Assembly (NCBI RefSeq): GCF_000174355.1
Contig: NZ_ACIS01000004.1
Location: 1 to 64,000 of the forward strand
Direction of reading: 5' to 3'
Length of the DNA: 64,000 nucleotides
From: Pseudogulbenkiania ferrooxidans 2002
GTDB taxonomy: Bacteria; Pseudomonadota; Gammaproteobacteria; Burkholderiales; Chromobacteriaceae
This document shows, one piece after another, positions 35,682 to 45,165 of the stretch. Made by a program: the position numbers and the translations under genes. The first letter of the stretch is position 1. Every line of letters starts with the position of its first letter. The notes under the pieces are model-generated. The model ran no database searches and had not been told where the DNA came from. It was given only the letters and a program-made list of their open reading frames with translations.

Positions 35682-38600
35682 ATGAGCCACTTTCTGGATC
35701 GTCTGAGCTTTTTCACCCGGCCACGCGAGCCCTATGCCGACGGTCATGGCGAGGTGCGGGAAGAGGACCGCGACTGGGAGGTGGCCTACCGGCAGCGCTG
35801 GCAGCACGACAAGATCGTACGTTCCACGCACGGCGTGAATTGTACCGGCTCCTGTAGCTGGAAGATCTACGTCAAGGGCGGCATCGTTACCTGGGAGACG
35901 CAGCAGACTGATTATCCGCGGACCCGCCCCGGCATGCCCAACCATGAGCCACGCGGTTGTTCGCGCGGGGCTTCATACAGCTGGTACCTGTACAGCGCCA
36001 ACCGGCTCAAGTATCCGATGATTCGGGGGCGTCTGGTACGGTTGTGGCGCGAGGCGCGCAAGACGCTTGACCCTGTGGCGGCATGGGCCTCGATCGTTGA
36101 GGATCCACAACGGGTGAAGGACTACAAGTCCATTCGGGGGCGCGGCGGTTTCGTCCGAGTGAGCTGGGATGAGGCAACCGAGCTCGTCGCCGCTGCCAAC
36201 GTCTACACCATCAAGCACCACGGCCCGGACCGCGTGGTTGGTTTCTCGCCGATTCCGGCCATGTCCATGGTCAGTTATGCCGCGGGTTCCCGTTACCTGA
36301 GCCTGATCGGCGGCACGCTGCTATCGTTCTACGACTGGTATTGCGACCTGCCGCCGGCCAGCCCGCAGACCTGGGGCGAGCAGACCGATGTACCGGAATC
36401 GGCCGACTGGTACAACTCGGCGTACATCATCGCCTGGGGCTCCAACGTCCCGCAGACGCGCACCCCCGATGCACATTTCTTTGTCGAGGCCCGTTACAAC
36501 GGCACCAAGGTCGTGGCGATCACGCCGGATTACTCCGAGGTCGCCAAACTCTCCGATCTCTGGCTGCACCCCAAGCAGGGTACCGATGCGGCGCTCGGCA
36601 TGGCGATGGGCCACGTCATCCTCCGCGAGTTCCATCTCGAACGGCAAGTCCCTTATTTCGACGATTACTGCCGCCGGCTGACCGATCTGCCGCTACTGGT
36701 GACGCTAAAGCAGCACGGCGACCAGTTCGTTCCTGACCGCTATTTGAGGGCCAGCGATTTTCCCGACAAGCTCGGGCAGGACAACAACCCGGAATGGAAA
36801 ACCGTCGGCATCGACCGGAGCAGTGGCAACTATGCCGTACCACTGGGGGCGATCGGTTTCCGCTGGGGCCAGCAACTGGGCGGCGATCTCGGCAAGTGGA
36901 ATCTCGAACAAAAAGACGGGGCCGATGGCCGTGATCTCGATCTGGCGCTGACGCTGATCGACCGTCGCGACGAGGTGGCAACAGTTGCCTTTCCCTATTT
37001 CGGCGCGGTCGAACACCCGCAGTTCCGGCACAACGAGCAGGGGGGCAACGTTTTGCTGCGTCATGTCCCGGTGAAGCGGCTGGAGCAGAACGGAGAGACC
37101 ATCCATGTCGCGACCGTGTTCGATCTGCTCTGCGCCCAGTACGGGCTGGACCGGGGATTGGGCGGGGCCGTCGCCCGCGATTACGACGACGATGTGCCAT
37201 ATACGCCAACATGGCAGGAATCCATTACCGGCGTCCCGGCAGAACAGGTGGTAGCCGTCGCGCGCCAGTTTGCCGAGACCGCCGAGCGTACTCAAGGCCG
37301 GGCCATGATCATCATCGGCGCCGCGATGAACCACTGGTACCACCAGGACATGAACTACCGGGCCGCCATCAACATGCTGATGCTGTGCGGCTGTGTCGGC
37401 GTGTCCGGCGGTGGCTGGGCGCACTACGTCGGTCAGGAGAAGCTCCGGCCTCAGACCGGGTGGACGGCGCTGGCCTTCGCCCTCGACTGGGTTCGCCCCC
37501 CGCGGCACATGAACGGCACCTCATTCTTCTACGCGCATTCCGACCAGTGGCGTTACGAGCAGCTCCATGCCAGCGAGCTGCTCTCCCCATTGGCCGATCC
37601 GGCCCGCTATAGCGGCAGCTTGATCGATTTCAACGTCCGAGCCGAGCGCATGGGCTGGTTGCCTTCATCTCCGCAGATCGATCGCAATCCCCTGTCCATT
37701 GCCAGCGCGGCGCGTGCGGCCGGACTGGATGCCAAGGACTACCTAGTCCGTGAGCTCAAGTCCGGTGCGGTGCGTTTGGCGTGCGAAGACCCAGACAGTC
37801 CAGAGAATTTCCCGCGCAACCTGTTCGTCTGGCGTTCGAACCTGTTCGGCTCTTCCGGCAAGGGGCATGAGTACTTTCTCCGTCACTTTGTCGGGGCGCA
37901 ACATGGCATGCAGGGTGTCGACCTTGGCGAGTCCGGCGGAGCCAAGCCGGAGGAGGTGGTCTGGCACGAGAAAGCGCCGGAAGGAAAGCTCGACCTGATC
38001 ACGGTGCTTGACTTCCGCATGTCCACGACCTGCCTGTACGCCGACGTGGTGTTGCCGACCGCCACGTGGTACGAGAAGAATGATCTCAATACCTCGGACA
38101 TGCATCCCTTCATTCATCCGCTGTCGGCGGCGGTTGATCCTGCCTGGCAAACAAGAAGTGACTGGGAAATCTACAAGGCCATCGCCAAGAAATTCTCCGA
38201 ATTGGTGCCCGGCCATCTTGGTGTCGAGCAGGACATCGTGCTGCAACCACTGCAGCACGATACGCCGGCGGAGATTGCCCAACCCTATGGCGTGAGTGAC
38301 TGGAAAAAGGGCGAGTGTGATCTGCTGCCCGGCAAGACCGCGCCCAGCATCGTGGTGGTCGAGCGTGATTACCCTAACACCTACAAACGCTTTACCGCCC
38401 TTGGGCCGCTGATGCAGACGCTCGGCAACGGTGGCAAGGGTATTGGCTGGGATACCGGAGCCGAGGTCGAAGGGCTGGGACGGCTCAACCGTATCGTGTC
38501 AGAGGAAGGACCGACCAAAGGTATGCCACGCATCGAAACTGACATCGATGCCGCCGAGGTGATCATGTCGTTGGCGCCCGAGACCAACGGCGAAGTTGCA

Positions 38601-39434
38601 GTCAAGGCATGGCAGGCGCTGGAGCAATTCACCGGGCGCGAGCACGCGCATCTTGCCGATGTACGGGAAGACGAGAAGATACGCTATCGCGACATCCAGG
38701 CGCAGCCGCGCAAGATCATTTCCTCGCCGACCTGGTCGGGCATCGAGAGCGAGCATGTCAGCTACACCGCAGGCTATATCAATGTGCACGAATTGATCCC
38801 GTGGCGAACCCTGACCGGGCGCCAGCAGTTTTATCAGGATCATCCCTGGATGCGGGATTTCGGCGAAGGCTTTGCCAGTTACCGGCCGCCGATCGATACC
38901 CGCACCGTCGCGCCTCTGGTTGGGAAAAAGCCGAATGGCCATCCCGAGGTCGTGCTCAATTTCATCACCCCGCACCAGAAGTGGGGCATCCACAGCACTT
39001 ATACCGACAACCTGATCATGCTCACGCTCTCGCGCGGCGGGCCGATCGTCTGGCTATCGGAGGTCGACGCGCAGAAAGGTGGCATCGTCGACAACGATTG
39101 GATCGAGCTTTACAACCTGAATGGGGCCATTGCCGCACGAGCTGTGGTCAGTCAGCGAGTGAAGGAGGGCATGTGCATGATGTATCACGCACAGGAAAAG
39201 ATCGTGAATGTCCCGGGCTCGGAGATCACCGGTCACCGTGGCGGCATCCATAATTCGGTGACCCGCACCGTGGTCAAGCCGACGCACATGATTGGCGGCT
39301 ACGCGCACTTGGCCTACGGCTTCAACTACTACGGCACGGTCGGCTCGAACCGGGACGAATTCGTCATCGTGCGCAAGATGGACAAGGTGGACTGGATGGA
39401 TACCCCGCTTGCGGCACGAGGAGAACGCTCATGA
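35682..39434 (+). CDS. narG: respiratory nitrate reductase, alpha subunit
   Basis: A 1,250-residue NarG, nearly the same length as E. coli NarG. The FS0 iron-sulfur ligands are His50, Cys54, Cys58 (STHGVNCTGSCSW) and Cys93 (RGCSRGASYSW). Bis-MGD-binding segments follow, such as DWYCDLPPASPQTWGEQTD with the Asp that ligates molybdenum, and AYIIAWGSNVPQTRTPDAH. It reduces nitrate to nitrite on the cytoplasmic face of the inner membrane with electrons from NarH and NarI. GAGGAGG lies eight bases before the ATG. The gene is intact although the adjacent narK is ruined. Its stop overlaps narH. Confidence 0.97.
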   Translation: MSHFLDRLSFFTRPREPYADGHGEVREEDRDWEVAYRQRWQHDKIVRSTHGVNCTGSCSWKIYVKGGIVTWETQQTDYPRTRPGMPNHEPRGCSRGASYSWYLYSANRLKYPMIRGRLVRLWREARKTLDPVAAWASIVEDPQRVKDYKSIRGRGGFVRVSWDEATELVAAANVYTIKHHGPDRVVGFSPIPAMSMVSYAAGSRYLSLIGGTLLSFYDWYCDLPPASPQTWGEQTDVPESADWYNSAYIIAWGSNVPQTRTPDAHFFVEARYNGTKVVAITPDYSEVAKLSDLWLHPKQGTDAALGMAMGHVILREFHLERQVPYFDDYCRRLTDLPLLVTLKQHGDQFVPDRYLRASDFPDKLGQDNNPEWKTVGIDRSSGNYAVPLGAIGFRWGQQLGGDLGKWNLEQKDGADGRDLDLALTLIDRRDEVATVAFPYFGAVEHPQFRHNEQGGNVLLRHVPVKRLEQNGETIHVATVFDLLCAQYGLDRGLGGAVARDYDDDVPYTPTWQESITGVPAEQVVAVARQFAETAERTQGRAMIIIGAAMNHWYHQDMNYRAAINMLMLCGCVGVSGGGWAHYVGQEKLRPQTGWTALAFALDWVRPPRHMNGTSFFYAHSDQWRYEQLHASELLSPLADPARYSGSLIDFNVRAERMGWLPSSPQIDRNPLSIASAARAAGLDAKDYLVRELKSGAVRLACEDPDSPENFPRNLFVWRSNLFGSSGKGHEYFLRHFVGAQHGMQGVDLGESGGAKPEEVVWHEKAPEGKLDLITVLDFRMSTTCLYADVVLPTATWYEKNDLNTSDMHPFIHPLSAAVDPAWQTRSDWEIYKAIAKKFSELVPGHLGVEQDIVLQPLQHDTPAEIAQPYGVSDWKKGECDLLPGKTAPSIVVVERDYPNTYKRFTALGPLMQTLGNGGKGIGWDTGAEVEGLGRLNRIVSEEGPTKGMPRIETDIDAAEVIMSLAPETNGEVAVKAWQALEQFTGREHAHLADVREDEKIRYRDIQAQPRKIISSPTWSGIESEHVSYTAGYINVHELIPWRTLTGRQQFYQDHPWMRDFGEGFASYRPPIDTRTVAPLVGKKPNGHPEVVLNFITPHQKWGIHSTYTDNLIMLTLSRGGPIVWLSEVDAQKGGIVDNDWIELYNLNGAIAARAVVSQRVKEGMCMMYHAQEKIVNVPGSEITGHRGGIHNSVTRTVVKPTHMIGGYAHLAYGFNYYGTVGSNRDEFVIVRKMDKVDWMDTPLAARGERS

Positions 39435-40990
39435 AGATCCGCGCCCAGATCGCGATGGTGCTGAACCTGGATAAATGCATCGGCTGCCACACCTGTTCGG
39501 TCACCTGCAAGAACGTCTGGACCAGCCGCTTGGGCATGGAGTACGCCTGGTTCAACAACGTCGAAACCAAACCCGGCATCGGCTATCCGAAAGACTGGGA
39601 AAATCAGGAACACTGGCGCGGGGGGTGGGAGCGCAAGCCCAACGGCAAGCTCAAGCTGAAGCAGGGCGGGCGCTTGCAGTTGCTGCTCAACCTGTTCGGC
39701 AATCCCAATCTGCCGGAGATCGACGACTACTACGAGCCCTTCACGTTCGACTACGAATTCCTGCAAACCGCGCCGGAGATGCCGACCCCGCCGGTGGCCC
39801 GGCCGATTTCCATCGTGACCGGACAACGGATGGAAAAGATCGAATGGGGACCGAACTGGGAGGAAATCCTCGGCGGCGAGTTCGCCAAGCGCAGCCAGGA
39901 CTACAACTTCGAGGCGGTGCAGAAGGAAATCTACGGCGAGTTCGAAAACACCTTCATGATGTATCTGCCTCGCCTGTGCGAGCACTGTCTGAACCCGGCC
40001 TGCGTGGCGAGTTGTCCGTCCGGCTCGATCTACAAACGCGAGGAGGACGGCATCGTCCTGATCGATCAGGACAAATGCCGTGGCTGGCGCATGTGCGTCT
40101 CGGGCTGCCCGTACAAGAAGATCTATTACAACTGGTCGAGCGGCAAGGCCGAGAAGTGCATCTTCTGTTATCCGCGCATCGAGTCGGGCCAGCCGACGGT
40201 CTGTTCGGAAACCTGTGTCGGTCGCATCCGCTATCTCGGGGTGTTGCTCTACGACGCCGACCGGATCGAAAGCGCCGCCTCGGTAGAAGACCCACAGGAC
40301 CTGTACGAAGCGCAACTGGCCGTCTTCCTCGACCCCCATTCCGCCTCGGTGCGCGAAGAAGCCCTGAAGCAGGGCATGCCGCTGGCGTGGCTCGATGCTG
40401 CTCGCGAGTCGCCGGCTTACAAGATGGCGGTGGAGTGGAAGATCGCCTTCCCGCTGCATCCCGAGTACCGCACCTTGCCGATGGTCTGGTACGTGCCGCC
40501 GCTCTCCCCGATCCAGGCGCGTGCCAACGCCGGCGAGATCGGCGCCAAGGGCCATATCCCCGACGTCTCCAGCCTGCGCATTCCGCTGCGCTACCTTGCC
40601 AATCTGCTCACCGCCGGCAAGGAAGCGCCGGTCGCGGCGGCGCTGGAAAAGATGCTGGCGATGCGCGCCTTCTACCGGGTGCGTCAGCTCGAACGCCGCG
40701 ACAGTCCGGACATCCTGGCCCAGGCTGGGCTGTCAGTCGCCCAGGCGGAGGACATGCATCGCTACCTGTCCATCGCCAACTACGAAGACCGCTACGTCAT
40801 TCCGACCTCCCACCGCGAATACGCCGAAAACGCCTATCAGTTGCGCGGCGAGTGCGGCTTTACCTTTGGCAACGGCTGCTCGGACGGCAGCAGTGAACTG
40901 AGTCTGTTCGGCGGCAAGATGGGGGGCAAGAAAGTCATCCCGCTCAAAACCATCGCGGGCCACAATCCGGAGAACAGCGTTGATTACTGA
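39431..40990 (+). CDS. narH: respiratory nitrate reductase, beta subunit
   Basis: A 519-residue iron-sulfur protein. Four cysteine groups are visible: CIGCHTCSVTCKNVW (~16-30), CEHCLNPACVASCPSG, CRGWRMCVSGCPYKK and CIFCYPRIESGQPTVCSETCVG. The Trp in CRGW replaces a Cys, so that cluster is [3Fe-4S], as in other NarH proteins. It relays electrons from the NarI hemes to NarG. Its ATG overlaps the narG stop (ATGA). Confidence 0.97.
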   Translation: MKIRAQIAMVLNLDKCIGCHTCSVTCKNVWTSRLGMEYAWFNNVETKPGIGYPKDWENQEHWRGGWERKPNGKLKLKQGGRLQLLLNLFGNPNLPEIDDYYEPFTFDYEFLQTAPEMPTPPVARPISIVTGQRMEKIEWGPNWEEILGGEFAKRSQDYNFEAVQKEIYGEFENTFMMYLPRLCEHCLNPACVASCPSGSIYKREEDGIVLIDQDKCRGWRMCVSGCPYKKIYYNWSSGKAEKCIFCYPRIESGQPTVCSETCVGRIRYLGVLLYDADRIESAASVEDPQDLYEAQLAVFLDPHSASVREEALKQGMPLAWLDAARESPAYKMAVEWKIAFPLHPEYRTLPMVWYVPPLSPIQARANAGEIGAKGHIPDVSSLRIPLRYLANLLTAGKEAPVAAALEKMLAMRAFYRVRQLERRDSPDILAQAGLSVAQAEDMHRYLSIANYEDRYVIPTSHREYAENAYQLRGECGFTFGNGCSDGSSELSLFGGKMGGKKVIPLKTIAGHNPENSVDY

Positions 40991-41648
40991 CACCCCCCGT
41001 GAGCTGCACGCGCTAGGCGCGTTGCTAACCTATCCCGGACCGGCTCTGCTGGCGGCGCTGCCGGAAATCGGCGAGCTGCTGACGCCCCTTGTCCGGCGTC
41101 TGCCGGCCGAGTCGGGAGAACGGCTGCGGCGGCTGATCGAGGCGCTGCAAGCAGGAGAGCCGCTATCACTGGAAGAAGACTACGTCGCGCTATTCGACCG
41201 GGGCCGCCGTACGTCCTTGTACCTGTTCGAGCACGTGCATGGGGAGTCGCGCGATCGCGGTCCGGCGATGGTCGATCTGCATCTGGCGTATGCCCGGGCG
41301 GGCTTGTCACTGGTCGAAGGCGAGTTGCCGGATTATCTGCCGGCCGTGCTCGAATTCCTGAGCCGGCGCCCCCTCAGCGAGGCCAATGCGACGCTGACCG
41401 ATTGCGCCGATGTCCTGCGCAAACTGGGACAGGCCCTAATCGAAAAGGGCAGCCTGTACGCCGCCGTGCCGGACGTTCTGTTGCTGGGCATCCGTCAGCC
41501 GGGCCTGGACTGGTCCTGCCTGACGGTTCAGGAAGAAGAGAATCTGGATGCCGACTGGGAGTCGCCCCCGGCCTTTGGTGACGATGCCAGCTGCGTGCAC
41601 AAACCCGCGACCGCCACGGTCCGTTTCATGCCGCGCCCGCCACGCTAG
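40980..41648 (+). CDS. narJ: nitrate reductase assembly chaperone
   Basis: A 222-residue NarJ/TorD-fold chaperone needed to insert the molybdenum cofactor into NarG before membrane docking. Recognisable parts are LHALGALLTYPGPALLAAL, EEDYVALFDRGRRTSLYLFEHVHGESRDRG and YLPAVLEFLS. I chose TTG at 40980, which overlaps the end of narH by 11 bases, because GGAG lies seven bases upstream and no ATG or GTG is in frame nearby. Confidence 0.94.
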   Translation: MITDTPRELHALGALLTYPGPALLAALPEIGELLTPLVRRLPAESGERLRRLIEALQAGEPLSLEEDYVALFDRGRRTSLYLFEHVHGESRDRGPAMVDLHLAYARAGLSLVEGELPDYLPAVLEFLSRRPLSEANATLTDCADVLRKLGQALIEKGSLYAAVPDVLLLGIRQPGLDWSCLTVQEEENLDADWESPPAFGDDASCVHKPATATVRFMPRPPR

Positions 41649-41670
41649 CAGGATTGAGAGGAGAAGCACC

Positions 41671-42381
41671 ATGAAATCGCTGCACGATTTTCTATTTGGC
41701 CTCTACCCCTACATTGCGCTGTCGGTCTTTTTCATCGGCAGCCTGATCCGCTTCGACCGCGAGCAGTATTCGTGGAAAAGCGATTCGTCGCAGATTCTGC
41801 GCAAGAGTCAGCTGCGCCTGGGCTCGATGCTATTCCACCTCGGTGTCCTTGTGGTCTTCTTCGGCCACCTGATCGGTTTCCTGATGCCGGAGCCCATCGT
41901 GCTGGCACTGATGAGCGAGAGGGCGCATGAGTTGTTGGCGATGGTGGGGGGCGGGGTGGCCGGTGTGTTCTCCATCATCGGGCTCAGCATCCTGATTTAC
42001 CGTCGGGTCAGCGATCCACGCATCCTGAGCAATAGCCGTACCGCGGACATGGTGGTGCTGGTGATCATCTGGCTCCAGCTCGCGCTTGGCCTGCTGACCG
42101 TGGTTTACTCCTCGAGTCATGTCCCCGGTTACGACTTCGGTGCGTTGATTGCCTATGTGCAAGGCATCGTGATTTTCCGGGCAGACAATGCTGCGCTGAT
42201 CCTTTCGGTGCCTTGGGTGTACAAGGCCCATATCTTCCTCGGGCTCACCGTGTTCCTGATTTTTCCGTTTACCCGTTTGGTCCACATCTGGAGTGGATTT
42301 GCAGCAATCTTCTATCTTTCGCGGCCCTATCAGCTGATGCGCACCCACAGAAAGCTGGCGAGCAACCGTCGAATTTCCTAA
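41671..42381 (+). CDS. narI: respiratory nitrate reductase, gamma subunit (cytochrome b)
   Basis: A 236-residue membrane protein with five hydrophobic helices. The heme-ligand histidines are recognisable in LRLGSMLFHLGVLVVFFGHLIGF (helix 2) and in KAHIFLGLTVFLIFPFTRLVHIW (helix 5). NarI oxidises quinol at the periplasmic side and sends electrons inward to NarH. GAGAGGAGAAG precedes the ATG at 41671, 22 bases after narJ. The nar operon continues with an isomerase gene. Confidence 0.96.
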   Translation: MKSLHDFLFGLYPYIALSVFFIGSLIRFDREQYSWKSDSSQILRKSQLRLGSMLFHLGVLVVFFGHLIGFLMPEPIVLALMSERAHELLAMVGGGVAGVFSIIGLSILIYRRVSDPRILSNSRTADMVVLVIIWLQLALGLLTVVYSSSHVPGYDFGALIAYVQGIVIFRADNAALILSVPWVYKAHIFLGLTVFLIFPFTRLVHIWSGFAAIFYLSRPYQLMRTHRKLASNRRIS

Positions 42382-42394
42382 AGAGCCCTGACTC

Positions 42395-43129
42395 ATGCCC
42401 ATCGAATCCACCCCTCAATCACTGACTGCACGCATCAACGACGTCGAGATCGTGGCGGGGACGCCGGCCGATCTACGGTTTGCCTCCGTGCAGGAACTGC
42501 TCCGCCAGCGCGCCGTGGCGCTGGGTTTGCTGGCGGCGGATGCGGACCAGACCGCTACTGTGGCGGCGCTCGAACACTTGCTGGAGCGTGAAGTCAAGGT
42601 GCCGCAGGCTGGCGACGAAGAGGTCGAGCGCCATTACCTAGCGAATCCCGGGCGTTACACGGTGGGCGAACTGGTGTTTGCCTCGCACATCCTGTTGCAA
42701 GTGACGGAACGGACACCGATCCAGCCGCTGCTGGCGCGCGCGGAGGCGATACTGCATCAGGCCCAGGCCGATGCCTCGCGTTTTGCCGAATTGGCGCGCG
42801 AAATGTCCAACTGCCCGTCGGCGCAGGTTGGTGGCAGTCTCGGGCAACTGCAACGGGGGGATACCGTGCCGGAATTTGAGGCGGTACTGTTTGCCGATGG
42901 CTCGGTAGGTGTCTTGCCGCGTGTCGTGCGTACCCGTTACGGCTTCCATATCGTCAAGGTGGAGCGGCGTGAGCCGGGGAAACTTCTGCCCCTGGAGATG
43001 GCACGCGATCGCGTGGCCTCCGACCTTGCCGAGCAAAGCCTGAGCCGTTCGCTGCAACAGTACCTGGAAAGGCTGGCATCCAACGCCGAGGTGAATGGCA
43101 TAGATTTGATGTCAGACCGACGCTATTGA
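42395..43129 (+). CDS. parvulin-type peptidyl-prolyl isomerase of the nar operon
   Basis: A 244-residue PpiC/NifM-like protein. The parvulin domain spans ~85-200: ELVFASHILLQV, FAELAREMSNCPSAQVGGSLGQL, GDTVPEFEAVLFADGSVGVLP and VRTRYGFHIVKVERRE. There is no signal peptide, so it acts in the cytoplasm, consistent with a helper for folding or maturation of NarGHI. It begins 14 bases after narI. A paralogue of the same length is encoded at 52030-52764. Confidence 0.9.
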   Translation: MPIESTPQSLTARINDVEIVAGTPADLRFASVQELLRQRAVALGLLAADADQTATVAALEHLLEREVKVPQAGDEEVERHYLANPGRYTVGELVFASHILLQVTERTPIQPLLARAEAILHQAQADASRFAELAREMSNCPSAQVGGSLGQLQRGDTVPEFEAVLFADGSVGVLPRVVRTRYGFHIVKVERREPGKLLPLEMARDRVASDLAEQSLSRSLQQYLERLASNAEVNGIDLMSDRRY

Positions 43130-43254
43130 AAAAAGCCGGTCCATAACACGGGCATGACCACCACAGCTGGCGTGCTTGCAAACCGATCATGCCGTTATAT
43201 AGTCGAAGAAGCCCCCACTGATTTCACTGCCTGTTGTTATCGAGGAGTGTTGCC

Positions 43255-43818
43255 ATGAGACCCCTCTCGCTTTTTCGTATGGTCGTGTCCTCCAAGGAGG
43301 GGTGGAACGATATATCACGGACCCATCCTTCGCCCTTGGGCTCGTTCCTGAAAATCGTGCTGATTCCCTCGTTGCTGGCAACCGGCATGATTCTGTACGC
43401 CGCCCGGTTCCATGGCGAGGTCTATTCCACCCATGTCACGTTCGAATATTGGGCTGGTATCGCGCTGCTTTTCCTGCTGACCAGTTGGGGTTGTGTGCAT
43501 GTGATGGCCTGGTTTATCCGTTATGCGGTGCATACCGAATCCCGCCCATCCTATGCCGACTGCTACCGTCTGGCCGCCATCGCACCGGTGCCGATCTGGC
43601 TGTCGGCCCTGTCGTTGTTCGCTCCCGTTCCGATATTCAACGCTTTGGCGGCCATACTCGGATTGATGGCCTCGGGCGGCCTGATTTATCACGGTCTTGA
43701 TGCCCTGTTTGAGCATGATGACTCGGTTCGGACGGAAGCGTTGGCCTACACGGTGTTTTCGGTGGGGGCGCTGGTATGGGCGCTGATCGTTGCCTTGCTG
43801 GTCATGCCGCTTCTTTGA
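43255..43818 (+). CDS. Yip1-family membrane protein
   Basis: A 187-residue protein with about five hydrophobic helices and a short N-terminal cytoplasmic part (LFRMVVSSKEGWNDI), the usual beginning of bacterial Yip1/DUF1282 proteins. GAGGAG lies eight bases upstream of the ATG at 43255; seven open codons precede it. It stands ~125 bp after the nar operon and is probably a separate unit. Function in bacteria is unknown. Confidence 0.8.
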   Translation: MRPLSLFRMVVSSKEGWNDISRTHPSPLGSFLKIVLIPSLLATGMILYAARFHGEVYSTHVTFEYWAGIALLFLLTSWGCVHVMAWFIRYAVHTESRPSYADCYRLAAIAPVPIWLSALSLFAPVPIFNALAAILGLMASGGLIYHGLDALFEHDDSVRTEALAYTVFSVGALVWALIVALLVMPLL

Positions 43819-44206
43819 AAGAGCGAAGCTCGAGCCAGTAATGGGCTCCCACCTGCTGCATCAGGGTTCCTGATTTGGGATTTGCGGCCGAGATCCCACT
43901 CATTTCCCTGCTGCAGCACGTCCCGGTTGAATACCAAATCTTCGATATGCAAACCGTGTCGCGTAGCTACCGCCAACGCTTTGACTCGACGCACGGTAAC
44001 GTGGCGCTACATGATGCTTTTATCGAAGCTGACAACAACCAATCCTACCCCGAGGCTCCGCAGAAGCTTCATGAGCTCCCTGCGCTCTAGCTGCAAAAGG
44101 AAGTCTGGTCTGTCCCGCTCCCCGTGGACACTAACTTAAGGTGGATAATCTCCACCAAGGAGCCGTGTTCATGACCAATACCAGCGGCTGCCATAAGGGC
44201 ATCTAC
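43819..44206. other. region of decayed DNA
   Basis: No intact gene. On the minus strand, 43750-44090 reads in pieces (LMKLLRSLGVGLVVVSFDKS, then a stop, then RVKALAVATRHGLHIEDLVF), which looks like the wreck of a gene I cannot name. From ~44110 the sequence resembles the left end of an insertion sequence. Confidence 0.35.
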
Positions 44207-44212
44207 TCATAG
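44110..44212 (+). mobile_element. possible IS left-end remnant
   Basis: CCGTGGACACTAACTTAAGG is followed by AAGGAGCCGTGTTC and an ATG opening a 13-residue frame (MTNTSGCHKGIYS) that ends inside the next gene. This order of terminal sequence, ribosome site and truncated orfA start resembles the left end of IS3-type elements. No right end or transposase body is present. Assignment is from appearance only. Confidence 0.3.
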
Positions 44213-44692
44213 CTTGTAGCCAATCTGCCGCAGAAAATTCTTCCGCCACTGAATATCGTCGTTGCCTTCGATGCCATTGGCGCAGAAGCCATCCACTACG
44301 CCGAGCACGCTTCGGCCCTGTTCCGTTTCGGCAAGAATGACTTCCGTTGGATTGGCCGTGGCGCAGAAAATGCGACAGACCTCCGGCACCATTTTCACTG
44401 TGTTCAGCACGTTCAACGGAAAGTAGCCGTCCCCCAGGAAAATAATGAAACTATGGCCGGCACCGATGGCTTGGGCATTCTTTTGGGCCAGTTCGATCAT
44501 GGCGGGGTCGGTGCCGGACCATCGCACCAGGCATTTGCCAGAGGCTTCGCAGAAGGCGACGCCAAACTGGATGCCAGGGACGGTTGCGACCAGGGTTTCG
44601 TGGATGTCCTCGACGGACTTGATGAAGTGTGTTTGACCCAGAATGAAGTTGACCGCTTCCGGCTTGTCGATTTTCTGCACGATAAGCTGCAT
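44207..44692 (-). CDS. adenosine-specific kinase-like protein (COG1839 family)
   Basis: A 161-residue protein of the family annotated as adenosine-specific kinase. Conserved stretches are NFILGQTHFIKSVEDIHETLV, GIQFGVAFCEASGKCLVRWSG, AGHSFIIFLGDGYFPLNVLN and RIFCATANPTEVILAE. The family's biochemical role is weakly established. I start at 44692 (MQLIVQKID), where AAGGAGAA lies just upstream; 35 more open codons have no such site. It is a single gene, and its 3' end abuts an IS-like remnant. Confidence 0.85.
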   Translation of the reverse strand: MQLIVQKIDKPEAVNFILGQTHFIKSVEDIHETLVATVPGIQFGVAFCEASGKCLVRWSGTDPAMIELAQKNAQAIGAGHSFIIFLGDGYFPLNVLNTVKMVPEVCRIFCATANPTEVILAETEQGRSVLGVVDGFCANGIEGNDDIQWRKNFLRQIGYKL

Positions 44693-45165
44693 CTTGAGTT
44701 TCTCCTTTACCGCTGTGCCCGATGGGGGAATCCGGTGGCGGACGGGGGCTTGCGGTCGCGGCTCGGGCCAAAGTGGGTGGGGCAGGGGTATTTCCATCGA
44801 CTTCTTGGCCGGGCATTTTTTATTCTATGCAGAGCCTCTCTAAAGTGAATGGCCGGTTTGGTTGGTTTCGTGCGGTTCGGGATCATGGCCAGGGCTTGGG
44901 GCGGCATTCCCCGGGCCGGTACGACGCCCCTCCGCGCGTGCCGGCGGCAGGCTGTAGTACACTCCGCAGGCCGGAGGCTTGCCAACAGGGTGTCGCAGGA
45001 CGCTGCCCCGGGTGGCCTCGACGCCGTGCGGTAGCGTCGACGGGGATGCGGCCTGATCGGGCCTGCTGTCCGGCAAAGGCATGATGCCGTTCTCGCTATC
45101 AACAACCTATCTGCTGCCCGTTCGCAGCGTGGCCGTTCTGGCCTGTTTCACAGGATTTCGCTTGC
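44693..45165. other. intergenic region
   Basis: About 470 bp between divergent genes. I see no coding sequence with good codon pattern, no clear operator and no terminator. It presumably holds both promoters. Confidence 0.5.

Noticed and set aside
43875-44090. Plus-strand frame of 71 codons after the Yip1-family gene
   Set aside because: No ribosome site or recognisable domain; the region reads better, though brokenly, on the minus strand as a decayed gene.
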